Assembly: GCA_020310875.1 (NCBI GenBank)
Contig: CM035428.1
Span: 107,205,182 to 107,269,181, forward strand
Length of the DNA stretch: 64,000 nt
Source of the DNA: Ceratopteris richardii
Taxonomy: Eukaryota; Streptophyta; Polypodiopsida; Polypodiales; Pteridaceae
Direction of reading: 5' to 3'
The notes under the pieces are model-generated. The model was not told the origin of the DNA. It saw only the letters and a program-made list of their open reading frames with translations, and searched no databases. A program made the position numbers and the translations under genes. This document shows, one piece after another, positions 1 to 11,142 of the stretch. How positions within the stretch are numbered: the stretch's first letter is position 1; each line of letters begins with the position of its first letter.

Positions 1-1051
1 TGTGGTTGTGTCGTATGAACCCGTGTTTTGAAGAAGATGCTCATTTTGAAAAAGATGCACATTTGTAGGGACTTATGAGCTGGGGAAGGTGAAATGATAC
101 GAATGTTAGAATGTCGAGTGCAAATAAAGAGAGGATGAAGGATATTGATAATCAGTTGATGACTGTGCCTTGTCCTAGGTGGCATGTCGATGTTGCAACA
201 CTAGAGGAGGATGGATCGAGTTGAAGGTATGGATATGAGCTGCTTTTGAGGCGATGATTCTTTTGTAGGTGCGGTTTTGGAGAAGGTTTGGAACGGGGTT
301 GATTCGAGGAGAAGTTAGGACAAGGGGTGGTTTGAAGAAGGGAGAGATGAAGCTTGAAAGGGGTGGGATCCTATCTAGTGTTTGGAAGCCAATGTCCTGT
401 TGGGAGGAATAAAGGAAGAAGCGATGATGATGAGGTGATGATTGAGGTGGTCAAATATGAGTCGAAGAGATGAGAGTAGATGAAAAAAGAAAAAGAGAGC
501 AAGCATTAGAAAAGATCGAGAATGAATACAAGTGGAGGGAAGAGTTCATTTAGAGAGTGAAAATCTTATGAATCGGAAGAGATTGAGTGAAGAACTTGAA
601 AGAAAAAGAAAAGTGGATTCATGGTAGTATGTGTTTGACTAGGTATGCCATTGGCAAAGATAGCTTAGGTCTAACCAGGGTTGACTTCATTAGAATTGAA
701 AGTCTGAGGTGTGATGATAGACAGATCAAGTTGTGTTGCAAATGTAGGAGACCAGGTGACACTTTCTGAGGTTGCAATTGATGAGATGGTTAGTATGTGC
801 GGGCATTAAGAGAAAGAGTTGACCATAGAGTGTAGTGGCTAGATTTTAGCTCGAGTAGCGATAGAGAGATGATATGCTTGATCAAGATGTCCATGGCGGG
901 ATACATGTATGTGATGTGTTGGGCTGGTTGGGACACAAAGGCCTTTCTTCTGTCTCTTAATTCTCGAGACTTTGGAATTGGAAAAAAAAAAAAAAGAAAA
1001 AAAAAGAAAGAAATAATTGTGTATGTGTGTGTGTTGTCGGTGCGTTGCAGT
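1..1051. other. No gene; purine-rich repeat-like sequence
   Basis: No gene is supported here. The strand shown is rich in GA and TG runs. Around 500-630 one frame reads as a charged Glu/Arg/Lys-rich, coiled-coil-like peptide broken by a stop. It could be a decayed gag piece, but nothing diagnostic is present. A nearly pure A/G run lies at about 979-1014. The style of the sequence resembles the purine-rich leader of the gypsy element to the right, so it may be older copies of the same material. Confidence 0.4.
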
Positions 1052-1229
1052 GGGCTAGTAGGCGGGTGGAACAACCTTGATCGGGTGATCAAGGCCATGA
1101 GCTGATGTTAGTTTTGCTGTAGGCTCGACATGTATGTGGCTATGCGCCTATGTGGGCCGATAGGCGGGTGGAGTCACTTTGGCCGGGTGGTCAAAGCCAC
1201 GAGCTGACGTCGGTTTCGTATAGGGCTAG
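1052..1229 (+). repeat. Imperfect direct repeat, two copies of about 75 bp
   Basis: Copy one (about 1052-1124) and copy two (about 1154-1229) share the order TAGGCGGGTGG, then CGGGTGRTCAARGCCAYGAGCTGA, then a region ending in GGCT. They differ mainly by transitions, which suggests decay by C-to-T change after duplication. Function is unknown. It may be an LTR or leader repeat of the adjacent gypsy family. Confidence 0.6.
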
Positions 1230-2934
1230 CGTTGTGTATCGCGTGTAAATTATTATTTAAAAAAAAAAGGGGAAAAAAAAAAGAAAAAGAAGATTCCTCT
1301 CTCGAGGGGGGATAGAAGAGAGGAGAGAGCATGATGCTCGGATGGGAATGTGTATATGTGTCTTGGGGATATGGGCTGATGTGGACTCGTGATGAAGCAT
1401 GTCAAATCAAAGCTCAAGTTTGGCTGAAATTTAGTTTGTTGCGTATCTGTAGAAGACTTTGACTTCAGAGATCTAATCATACTAACTATCTTGTTTGATT
1501 GCCCACCTTGTGGGAGTTGTGCACTTGACTCTTAGTTTGTGCATTAACTCATGAAGTCTTGAATCACATTGATGATGAGCAGTTTTTTTAGGTAATCCAA
1601 GGTTAGATTTGAGAGATTCTTGTGGATATCCATGCATGATCAACCATCTTCAAACTAAAGTGAATGGACTGCTGAAGGATGAGAAGTGGATCTGATTGAT
1701 GAGTAAAGAGAAAAGAGCGAGGTAGAGGAGAAAGAAAGTGAGAGAAAATTTAGGTGGAAAGGAATGGGAAATACTCCATGCTCGATGGGCAATGTTGGCT
1801 GCTCTTGGTGTTGTCATCCCTGAGGTACTTGAAAGATTTTTTGACATGGATTTTGCTGAATCAGTTTGGTGGAGAGTTGGATATTCCAAACTTCAGGTAA
1901 ACATGTTTGCATTAATCTTTAAGTAGGCATTGAGTACTAACAGATCATGTGTAGCATCTTTGAATTTTTAACAATGCCATAATGATCTCGTCATGATCGA
2001 GTGCAGAGTTTTAAATTGTAGATGAAGCCTTTTGTTTAATAAGAATCTTCAAGTCTGTCACTAGTTGTAGCATCAAGAGTTATTTTTTTTGAGTGTCCAT
2101 TTTTGGGAATTGTCTTCTCGTGTCTGGAGTTTATCTTTTAACCTCATGGATTGATCCCAAATTTTGATTTTGCCAACTAGGGGGATACTTTGGACTACCT
2201 TTGCATACCAGGCTTGCACATTGCTAGAGGAGAAGGCATTTTTGGTTATCGCATTGTGTCAATGTTTGCTCATGGTCTCTCTCTCTCCGACTAAGAGTTG
2301 GGGGTGGGGGGAGTTTAGGGGTTGCGTGTCTTTTGGTGGTTGTGCAGGTGCACTTCGCATCTGAGAGGAGGGCGACTTGAAAGCGTTGTTGTGAGCTCTG
2401 CAGCCAAAGTCACATCGCCATCTCGAGGGCTTCCAGAGGGAAGTCTTGCTTTTATGCGGAGTGTGCAAGTAACAGGGAGAAGAGGGCATCTCCAGCTGCA
2501 TTCAAGGGAGAGGGAGTCACTTCTCTTAGAGGTTCGGAAGGAGCATAAATCGGGGGGAAGGGATCGAAAGAAGGCTGCTTCGTGTGTGCTAGAAAAGCAA
2601 GGGGAAAATAAAAGTAAGGAATAAAAAAAAAATGAAACAGAGAAAAAAAGAGAGATACCTTCCCTTCAAGAAACCCAATTCAGAGTGACCTTGAGTTCTT
2701 CATGAGATTGTAAAACAAAGTTACTTCTTGGAGGTGTCTATGCGGTTGTTCTCATAGGCGAGCACACAATGTGTGTGAATAGCTCCAACAATGGGATAGA
2801 GAGGATGAAATAGGCCTTTGACAAAAAGTGTAGAAAAATTACATAAGAGGCATTTTGTACTCTACATAGCATATTGGATTTCCCCTCTATTTTCTTAAAT
2901 CCTTTTCCCGATCAAAGTTGATGGTTGTTGTTGG
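1230..2934. other. No recognisable gene
   Basis: Open frames here are short and of low complexity. A homopurine stretch (A with some G) occurs at about 1259-1295, and another at about 2614-2660. No protein motif, RNA gene or terminal repeat was recognised. Given its position it may include the LTR of gypsy element F, but I could not find LTR ends. Confidence 0.4.
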
Positions 2935-3450
2935 TGGCAGAGAGGTAAGGAGAAAGAGTGTGCGAATGTGTATGTGTAAGTGCATGAGTGGGTATATGTG
3001 TGTAAGTGAGAGTAATAGAGGAAGAGTGCAATAGAATGCGGGAGAAAGTGTGTGTGAAAAAGGGAAAGAGGGAAGTAGAGGGTGAGAAAATTTGTGGGCG
3101 TAAGAGAATAAGAGTGAAAGGAGTGTGTGAGTGAGGTCCTAGTTGAGTGTTTGTATCAGAGTATGAGATCGTATGAGTGTGTGAGAGAGTTTGTGTGTTT
3201 GAGTGAGATTCTTTGAGAGTGAGAATGAGGGAGTTGGATTGAAAGAGAGTAAGAAGATAGTGAGGCTGAGGGATAAGGTAAAGCTGAGTGAGAAAAAGTT
3301 GTGTTTGATCAAGGAAACAAGGGAAGGAAAGGTGGGTTGAGCAAGAGAAGCAAAGCACAAAAATTGTGGTCTCGAGTGTACGAGAAAGAAAGCTAAGAGA
3401 CTTTACGAGAGAAAAAGGGGAGAAGTGAGGGAACCCGAGAAAGTGAGTGT
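2935..3450 (+). repeat. Purine-rich GTGAG-type leader of gypsy element F
   Basis: This is a long G/A/T tract dominated by GTGTGAGTGAG-like words. The same tract is present in the opposite orientation at about 60160-60720, next to gypsy B. The two align over distinctive stretches: TAGTTGAGTGTT, GTAAAGCT, and GTGTTTGATCAAGGAAA followed by AAGGTRG. The shared position upstream of two related gag genes shows that it belongs to the element (R-U5 or 5' untranslated leader) and is not host microsatellite. Long Ser/Leu/Thr-rich frames on its opposite strand are by-products of the composition. Confidence 0.65.
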
Positions 3451-3761
3451 GAGAGGTCTACATAAGAAATCCAACGAGTGGATGGAGCTTTTCTGAGAAA
3501 GCATACACTAGTATAAGCAAGAAAACCTTGCGGAAATAATCATACTCAAGTGAGATGGAAACATAAAAAGGGCTTTAGGAGGACCAGTGAGCTTGGATTC
3601 ATATGGCAATTTAGCTAGGGGAATCAGAACAATGAGTCAATTTGGGCTTAATTGTGGCTTGTGGATAAAATAAACTTGGCAAGTTATGAGAAAGAGCACC
3701 CAAATAGCTAGAGATAGGTGCAATTATTTGCATATTTTCCGGGCGTAAGACCTTATCCATT

Positions 3762-3779
3762 TGGCGATCCTACTGGGGA
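3762..3779 (+). promoter_or_regulatory. Putative primer-binding site of gypsy F
   Basis: TGGCGATCCTACTGGGGA follows a TTT and sits about 70 bases before the gag frame. It has the skeleton TTTGGCG-N-GGGGA seen at the PBS of plant Athila/Tat-type Ty3/gypsy elements. The related element B has TGGAAATCCTACTGGGGA at the matching place (59918-59935). It would pair with a tRNA 3' end reading UCCCCAGUAGGAUCGCCA; I cannot name that tRNA. Confidence 0.55.
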
Positions 3780-3829
3780 GGTTAGGCATATCTCGAGGAG
3801 ACTGCCTTGGGTTCGCCTAGTGCTCCTTA

Positions 3830-4665
3830 GTGCAGCACAACCTCGAGAACCCAGACAAAATGTTTCAAAAACCTATGGTGCCTCTAAGTGATTTTCCACT
3901 ATTTCTAGGCTCTCTTAATGAGGATCCCGATGCCCACATTCAATTATTTGAAGTAATTTGTGGTGCGCATGAGATAGTGGATGAGGATAGAAAATTGCGT
4001 ATTTTTCCAGCGACCTTGAGAGGTGATGCAAGTGAATGGTATGGAAACTTGGGTGTGCACGAGAGAACAACTTACGATGATCTGAAAACTAACTTCTTGA
4101 GGAAGTTTAGGGGTTTGGGTTTTGAAGAGAGACTAGCTGAAGAATTGGACCACTTACAACAAGGGGCCAACGAGAGTATTGATAGATACATTGATCGAAT
4201 GGATACCATTGTGAGGAAGTTGGGAAACAGTGCACCTGATAGAGAGACCTTGAAGAGACGATTCGTTGTGGGTTTACATGATGAGAAAGTTGAACAATAT
4301 ATTAGATTGAAGAGACCGACTAGTGTAGAAGAGGCAAAGCATGAGGCGAGGGTCTGGGAAGAGGTCCAATGTGTGCTTCGATTGCATAGAGATAAATTGA
4401 GTCCACACACAAGAAGCATAGAAGAAAACCAAGAGAGCACTATGTTTGTTGATGTCAATGAGAAGAAGGGAGTTGAGCTCTTAGACAAGCTAAAAGCTGA
4501 TACATTTGCAAGAGTCAATCCCAATTGCTTGTTTATGAATGTGAGAGCATTCGAGTGTTCTCAAGAATCGAGTACACTACAACCAAATGGTGAATGGCAA
4601 AGAAAGAGGATGTGTGGTGCAAATGATTGGAATGGTGGTGTACTTCAAGCCCATCAAGAAGATGA
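3830..4665 (+). pseudogene. gag: Ty3/gypsy gag (element F), 3'-truncated
   Basis: The frame from 3830 to 4690 reads as a Ty3/gypsy capsid (Retrotrans_gag family). Seen motifs are FLGSLNEDPDAHIQLFEV near the start, RIFPATLRGDASEWY at about residue 58-72, then a DDLKTNFLRKFR stretch and a central helix-rich part. This protein would form the particle shell that packages element RNA in the cytoplasm. There is no zinc knuckle, protease or RT after it. At about 4655-4670 the sequence switches to the RNase H end of copia element A on the other strand, so the last few codons of the frame are antisense copia. Element B carries a related gag, with FLGLWDKDLDNFIQLFEV. The upstream purine-rich leader and PBS-like motif belong to the same element. 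The true start codon is uncertain. Confidence 0.8.
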
Positions 4666-5740
4666 AAGCCTTTTAGCAGCTTCCAAGTGAGGTGCTCTAG
4701 GTTTATGCATGAATTTACTTAAAACACTTACTCCATAGCATATATCAATCCTGGTTAATGCTGCATAATTTAGACTTCCAACTATGCTTTGGTATCCTGC
4801 AATGTCTTCAAGCAAATCACCTTCATGAGCACTAAATTTATGATTTACCTCCATAGGGGTGCTAGCTACCTTCGCATTTTCCAAATGGAATTTCTTCAAC
4901 ATGTCTTGCACATATTTCCTTTGAGTGATGTAAATTCCTGAGTTAGCATATTCTAACCCAAGTCCAAGAAAATACTTCAAAAACCCTAGATCATTGATTT
5001 TGAACTCCTGCATCATCTGATTCTTGATTTGTTTGATGCCATTGGCATCACTACCTGTAAGAATGATGTCATCAACATACACACATAATTATATCATTTC
5101 TGAATTACTCTTCTTGACAAATAGAGAAGAATCTTCCTTGCTCATTATGAATCCTTGATCCTAAAGGTAGGTTGTTAACCTATGTTTCCATGCCCTAGGT
5201 GCCTGCTTCAAACCAAACAGAGCTTTGTTCAATTTGCACACATGATTTACCCTGCTTGGGTCTTCATAGCCAGGAGGTTGAGCCATGTAAGCCTCCTCTA
5301 AAATTATGCCATTTAGAAAGGCATTTTTCACATCTAGTTGGTACATATTCCAATTTTTAGATGCAACTACACTTATTAGTACTCTGATGGTTGGCATCTC
5401 AACCACAGGTGAGAAGGTTTCTTCATAATCTACTCCTTAGGTTTGTGCAAAACCCTTAGCCACAAGTCTAGCTTGGATCCATCTGAGTTCTTCTTGATTT
5501 TGTAAATCCATCTAGAACCAATTACCTTCATAGATGCCTTCTTGGGTACTAGCTCCCAAGTGTCATACTCTTGGAGTGCTTCTATTTCTTCATCCATAGC
5601 TTCCTTCCATTCTGATTTGGTACTTGCTTCTTCATATGAAGAAGGTTCTTCAAGTTATGAATCCTTAGTAAGATAAATAGAATTCTTAGTAACCAATGAA
5701 GTATCATACCCATATCTGATTGGTTTCTTACTCTCTCTTT
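4666..5740 (-). pseudogene. pol: Copia element A reverse transcriptase, 3'-truncated
   Basis: Read on the minus strand, this is the RT of a Ty1/copia polyprotein, broken by stops and frameshifts. Pieces in order are the RT start (a [15 protein letters not shown] motif near 5500, then VKNAFLNG near 5310), [15 protein letters not shown] near 5190-5240 (residues about 58-72 of that piece), and the catalytic YVDDIILTG near 5050-5080. The start of the connection to RNase H follows, with KFMHKPRAPHLEAAKR. The RNase H domain, polypurine tract and 3' LTR are missing because the element stops at about 4666 against the gypsy gag of F. The layout matches element C closely. It is not functional. Confidence 0.85.
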
Positions 5741-7280
5741 GTCATCTCCTTACTGCTTGGTTGGATGATTCAGGTATGTCCTCCAACCTCTTCATCTTGG
5801 CCTTGCCTTTTGACTTCCATGCTTCAAACTCCTCCAAGTTGATGGTGTCCTCATCATCTGATTTGATGTCTTCAATTGTGCTTGGCTCCTCCTTGGTGAG
5901 GCTTGGAAATTCTTCTTCCAAGTCATATGGTAACTTGAGCTTCCTGCATTCACTTTCAAACCAAGAATCATTATCATCAAACACAACATCTCAACTGACC
6001 ATAAAGCTTTTGTTGGATGGATTATAAAACCTATATCCTTTCTGATTTAAATCATACCCTATGAACATGCATTTCTCTGCCTTAGGGTCTAACTTATCTC
6101 TGATTCAAGATGGAACATGCACATAAGCAACACATCCAAATATTTTGCAATGATCAAATACTGGTCCCCTACAATGCCATGCTTCATATGGGGTCATCCT
6201 ATCAAGTGACTTAGAGGATAACCTATTAATAAGATAAGTGGTAGTAGAAACACTCTCTGCCCACAAATAATTAGGTAATTTCTTTTCGTTAAGCATTGAT
6301 CTAGCTTCTTCCACAATCAATCTGTTCCTCCTCTCTACTACTCCATTTTTCTCAGGAGTATACCTAGTAGTAATCTCCCTTTTGATAGCTCTGTCTTGCA
6401 AAAATGCATCAAATTCATTGGAGAATTACTCTCCTCCTCCATCTAACCTTATCCTCTTTAAACTTGTTCTTGTTTGATTTTCCACAAGTGCAAGATACTT
6501 CTGAAAAAACTGAACAGTTCATCCTTATGTTTCATGAAATACGAGATAGTCCACCTACTGAAATCATCAATAAATGACACATACTACCTTGAGCCTGAAA
6601 TTGAAGGATCCTTGCTTGGTCCCACATATATGTGTGGACAAGTTCCAAATAATCCTCATGCATATATCCTTTCTTTGTAAAGGGTAACCTTTGTGATTTA
6701 CCAAACTGACAAGCACCACATTTATAGATCATGTGTTGCTTGGACACATTAGGTATCCCAAGTACACATTGATCTCTACATATCTACTTCAAGGTTCTCT
6801 CACCAATGTGCCCTAATCTTTTGTGCCAAATCTCTAATTCAAACAAAGTTTGATCCTTGTAATTATAAAGTGTAATGTTTTTAGTGTCCTCAAGCTCAAA
6901 TGTAAATAATCTACCTGTTTTCTTACCCTTGGCAATGCTCTTGAATCCATGTTGGGGGTCCTCCACGAAAGCTCCATACTTGTTGAACCTAACCTGCGAA
7001 CCCTTTTCCACTCTCTGTCTAACACTCATCAAATTCTTTGTGATAGTAGGTACATAAAGAACTCTGCTCAACAGATTCCTATTGCCATTAGAAGTTTTGA
7101 TATTTCCTACCTTGACCACTGAGTGCTTGGTGTCATCACCTGTCTGCACTTGGTGTTTTTGCTTGAGCTCTTCAAGGTCAGAAAGAAGAGCTATATTTCT
7201 TGCTACATGGTTTGAACAACCCGAGTCAATATAGAAGAGGTGCTCATCATTCATACCTTGTTTTGAAGTCATGTTCATAA
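5741..7280 (-). pseudogene. pol: Copia element A protease and integrase
   Basis: Minus-strand copia pol. The protease active site is intact as [11 protein letters not shown] near 7200-7240. It is followed by [13 protein letters not shown] and the GAG-pre-integrase zinc module ([17 protein letters not shown], then CGACQFGK near 6700). The integrase core survives in pieces, including the TRYTPEKNGVVERRNR stretch with the catalytic Glu (about 6290-6370). The linker to RT (5742-5984) is acidic. Several frameshifts and stops split it, for example near 6100, 6440, 6530 and 6785. Integrase would insert element cDNA into the nucleus, and the protease would cut the polyprotein. This copy cannot do either. 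Confidence 0.85.
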
Positions 7281-8308
7281 TGAGAAGAGAATCTTCTTGA
7301 TCCTCTGTATAATTGTTGAAGTCTTTTCTTGATTTGTATCCTCATTGATAATTGTTTTTGTAGCCATGGTTGTAGCCTTGATTATGGTTGAATCTTCCTC
7401 TTGATTGTGAGTAGCCACCTCTTTGAAATTCTCTTCCTCTCTTGTTCTTGAAGTTCCTATAACACTCATCTGTTGTGTGATTAGATAGTCCACATATATT
7501 GCATGGGGAAGAGTTAAAGGTTTCCCTCTACCTTGCTTACCTCCTCTGCCCCTTCCTCTTGGGTTCCTCCTCTCCTTGCATAGTTAGCTTGAGAAGTAGT
7601 ACCTTCGTCTTCAACTTTCTTGCTCTTCCCTTTATTTTTAGACTTTCCTTTATCTGTGTAGATGGTAGAAGAATTGTTACCTCCTGATGGTTCACCACTT
7701 TTGTTGAGCTTGGATTCATGGGTAAAGCATTGTCCCATGAGAGTGGTAAGATCTAGAATTTGCATTTCCATGTAAAGGTCCATAGCAGCTGTGAAGGCTT
7801 CCCACTTATCATCTGCCTTGATGCCATTGATTATTTGTCTCACTATTTGCTCCTCTTCAATCTCCTCTCCTATGCTTGCCAATTGATCAACCACATCCTT
7901 TACTTTGGTCACATACTCTAAAACATTCTGCTTAGGTTGCTTCCTTTGAGTGGTAAACTCAATCCACAATTGATTTTTTGTAGCTCTTGTGTTGGAAGAA
8001 AAATATGAAGATAATGTATCCCAAGTCTCTTGGGAAGTTTTACAATTCTTAATGTGAGGAAGGAGGAAGTCAAAAATAGAGTTAAGTACATATGACCTTG
8101 CTAAAGCATCTTTGGCACACCATGAGTCGCGTCTTTCAAGCTCCTCTCTTGTAGGTTGACCTTTGCTTCTGAATATGGGCATCTCCTCATCTCCTGATAT
8201 GTATCCATAGAGACTCCTTCCTTGTAGATAGGTATTCATCCTCAAGGACCATGCTGGATAATTGTTCCTATCCAATTTGTCAATAACAGAAGGGAAACCA
8301 TCTCCCAT
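7281..8308 (-). pseudogene. gag: Copia element A gag
   Basis: The minus-strand start ATG is at 8306-8308, giving MGDGFPSVIDKLDRNNYPAW, the same start as elements C and I. The protein is a UBN2/Retrotran_gag_2 capsid: WSLRMNTYLQGRSLYGYISG near the N terminus, CAKDALARSY, then NQLWIEFTTQRKQPKQ and EEIEEEQIVRQIINGIKADDKWEAF in the middle. A Lys/Gly/Arg-rich tail leads to a CCHC knuckle, CNICGLSNHTTDEC, at about 7455-7505, read after a frameshift near 7500. Below it is an Asn/Tyr/Gly-rich segment. The first 264 codons are open, so gag is the best preserved part of A. Confidence 0.88.
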
Positions 8309-8320
8309 TTACCTCAACTT

Positions 8321-8332
8321 GCTCTCACACCA
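8321..8332 (-). promoter_or_regulatory. Degenerate primer-binding site of copia A
   Basis: On the minus strand it reads TGGTGTGAGAGC, two changes from the copia consensus TGGTATCAGAGC that pairs with the 3' end of initiator methionine tRNA. One base separates it from the LTR end, as in elements C, D and L. It lies just upstream of the gag ATG. Confidence 0.75.
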
Positions 8333-8333
8333 C

Positions 8334-9103
8334 TGTTGGAAGAGATGGATGGATACCTCAAGGAAGCGAGGTGGTAAGTACTAAAACCTGCTTTGTACCT
8401 GCCTTATTTCACTTCAGAGTTTAATAGTAGGCCCTTTTACCTATGTACTTTGGAATAGATCCCTCAAACAATTGAATCAGAATACGCTACTTCACAAATA
8501 GCTAGTGCCACAAAACTTGCTATTTTTGTCAACACACGTGTTGGTCTTTTGCTTAGTGCTCATAGTAGAGTAACAATTGATTAATTCCTTTTGAGGGAAT
8601 CTAATTAGCTTAGATAGCTAGGGATCACAAGTAGAATCATCTAAAATAACAAACCATGCACTGAGAAATCAATTGAGCAATCCAAGGCTTACCCCCCACT
8701 TTTTAGGGAGTGTAGTAAATGACCAGTGAGTAATTTGATGGCAATTTCTCCCAATTGGATGAAGCAAATACCTTGAAATTTGAAATTTTGAGAGCATAAA
8801 CTAGACTTCTAGCTCGTTCCAACAAGCTATAGAGCATGGAAAATGGTTGAGAAGTCACTTATATATGATCAAGTAAATTTCATTGTTTTGAGTAGTCATA
8901 ACATAGAAATAATAGAGATGATCATTGAAGTATATCTATTATAGCACATGATTATACAAGATGATTGGTAGTGCAATGGTGCTCAATGATAGAGGAATGA
9001 GTAAGCTATAGTGTAGGCTACTCAAACTCAACAAATGATCCAAGGAAAAGCTCTCAAAGAGGCACACAAGTCGCAAGTTTCACAATAGCTTTTATAATTC
9101 TTG
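8334..9103 (-). repeat. 5' LTR of copia A, truncated upstream of the TATA box
   Basis: The LTR reads toward lower coordinates and ends CCAACA at 8334, next to the PBS. It aligns along its length with the LTR of element I (14125-15164). Shared words include ATCATTTGTT before GAGTRGCCTACA, and CCCAATTGGG. A TATA-like ATTATAAAAGC lies near 9091-9101. Homology stops just beyond it, at about 9103, where a gag fragment of another copia element begins. About 270 bp of the U3 end are therefore missing. Confidence 0.75.
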
Positions 9104-9825
9104 AATCAATGTAGAAAAGATGCTCATCATCTTTACCTTGCTTGTATATCATGTTCATGATGAGTAGGGAGTCTTCTTGATCTTCAGTATAGTTGTTGTA
9201 GTCCTTTCTTCCTCTAAAGCCTCCTTGATAATTGTTGTTGATGTAGCCTTGAATGTAGTTATGGTTGTAATTACTCCACCATTGTTGTATCACCATCTTG
9301 ATTGTCCATAGCTACCTCTATGGAAGCCTCTTCCCCTTTGGTTCCTTGTATTCTTGAAGCATTGTTTTGTAGTGTGGTTCTTAAGACGACATATGTTGCA
9401 TGTTGAGTTGTTGTAGGGTCTCCCCGTGCCTTGCTTTCCTCCTCTACCGCTTCCTCTAGCACCTCTTCCTCTTCCTCCATAATAAGCTTGAGAGGTACTA
9501 GCCTCTTCTTCACTCTTCTTGCTTTTACTTTTATCCTTATCTTTATTCTTATCTGTATAAAGGGGAGAAGATTGGTTACCTCTTGAGTTGTCACCATTTC
9601 TATTGAGCTTTGTCTCTTGGGTGAAGAGTTGCCCCATCAAGGTGTTGAGATCAGGTACCTGCATATCCATGTAGAGGTCCATTCTTGTAGTGAAGGACTC
9701 CCACTTATCATCAGCCTTGATTCCATTAATGATCTGCCTCACAATGTGTTCTTCTTCTATCTCCTCTCTAATGCTTGCAAGTTGATCTGCCACATCTTTC
9801 ATCTTGGTTACATAATTAGCCTTAA
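9104..9825 (-). pseudogene. gag: Stray copia gag and protease-start fragment
   Basis: This minus-strand fragment is related to but distinct from element A. It begins inside the capsid at MKDVADQLASIREEIEEEHIV and continues through DDKWESFTTRMDLYMDMQ. It then passes through an RGRGARGSGRGG-rich basic segment and an intact CCHC knuckle (CNICRLKNHTTKQC, near 9370-9410). It ends at the start of the protease (HLFYIDS, near 9107), two residues before the Gly of the active site. A frameshift splits it near 9290. The left edge abuts the truncated LTR of A and the right edge abuts gypsy fragment G. No LTR, integrase or RT accompanies it. Confidence 0.85.
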
Positions 9826-9831
9826 AAAATA

Positions 9832-11142
9832 CAGATGTTCAAAGAAGGGAAGAGGAAAATTTTGATGTTCCATCAAAGTTTTAAAAATATGAAGTTGAGG
9901 ATAGATTGTTGCTCAAAATGAAACTTAGAAGAGAAAAGAAGAACGGAGAGTCCTACGATAATGAAGAAGAAACAAAAAAGATTGTAATAACTCAAGAAGG
10001 GGGAGAAGATATTCACATAATAATAGCAAACGACATGGAAAAAGAGAAAAAAGAGACTCTGATTAACTTAGTCAAAGAATTTAGGGATGTTTTTGCTTAT
10101 AATTAAAAGGACTTGAAAGGAATAGATCCCAATATCTGTGTGCATAAAATACCTATTGCACCAGATGAAAAACCAAGTAAGGAAAGACATTATACCTATA
10201 ATGACAAATACTTTGCTAGCATAAAAGAGGAGATAGATAAGTTATTAGATGCTGATTTCATTTATGAAATTCAGTACATAGAATGGACCTCTCCAATAGT
10301 TATAGTTTTCAAGAACAATGGAAAACTCAGGGTTTGCATTAATCTTAAAAGGATCAATGCTACAACTATGAGAGACAATTCTCCACCACCAATAACAGAT
10401 CATTTGTTAGAAAGAGTGGCTAGAAAAGAAGTTTACAGCTTTTTGAATGGATTTTCAAGATATAACCAAGTGCTAATTCCATTAGAAGATCAACAGAAGA
10501 TTGCCTCTAGAACTGAATGGGGTATTTATGCATTTTGGCTTGACAAATGCACCTACCACATTCCAAAGGTTGATGTGTCATGTGTTCAAAGACTTTCTAA
10601 GAAGTATAATGGAAATTTATGTGGATGACTTATGCACATTGTCAAACTAGAGAGCGGATCATCTACAAGGTCTGTAGAATATATTTAAAAAGTTTAGAAC
10701 CTACCGAGTGTGTCTTAACATATAATCTCCAAAAATGGAATATCAACTGATGAAGATAAGATAAAAGCTATAGTGAACATGTCAAAACCAACAATTCTAA
10801 AAGAGTTACAAACATTCATGGGTCACTATGGATATTATAGGAAATTTTTGTACAAGTTTGCAGAAATCGCCAAACCCACATCATCTATTTTGGAAACATC
10901 ACAATGGGATGTAATCTTCCATGTACATGTTGATGCTTCAAACTTTTCCCTAGGATGTGTATTGGCACAACCTGTTGAAGGAAGCAAACTAGATTTTCCT
11001 ATTGCCTACGCAAGTAGACAATTGAATTAAGCTACAAAGAATTACAAAACAACAAAAAGAGAAGGCCTAGGCATGGTGTTTGCAGTAAAAAAATATAGAC
11101 ATTATTTGTTGGCTAACAAGTTTAAATTTTTTGTGGATCACG
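9832..11142 (+). pseudogene. pol: Ty3/gypsy RT and RNase H fragment G
   Basis: Plus-strand pol piece of the same gypsy family as J. It opens in the protease-RT linker (about 9832-10106, acidic, ending EFRDVFAYN and a stop). It then has IEWTSPIVIVFKNNGKLRVCINLKR and YSFLNGFSRYNQV of the RT fingers and palm. The catalytic YVDD survives at about 10609-10626, but in a frame shifted from the preceding ORF. The RT thumb (LQTFMGHYGYYRKFL) and RNase H (HVHVDASNFSLGCVLAQP, then KKYRHYLLANKFKFFVDH) follow in 10773-11142. Integrase is absent because copia H begins at 11143. RT and RNase H would copy element RNA into DNA in the particle. Multiple stops make this inactive. Confidence 0.88.

Noticed and set aside
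1650..2624. Several 60-100 codon frames on both strands
   Set aside because: No motif, no continuity between them and no splice structure that I could support.
2912..3360. Open frames of 148 and 73 codons on the minus strand, rich in Ser, Thr, His and Leu
   Set aside because: They are translations of the repetitive purine-rich leader. The same composition occurs in the matching leader at 60166-60518, and no domain or codon bias supports coding.
3830..4690. Single intact host gene of 286 codons
   Set aside because: The sequence carries Ty3/gypsy capsid motifs and its C terminus is antisense copia DNA.
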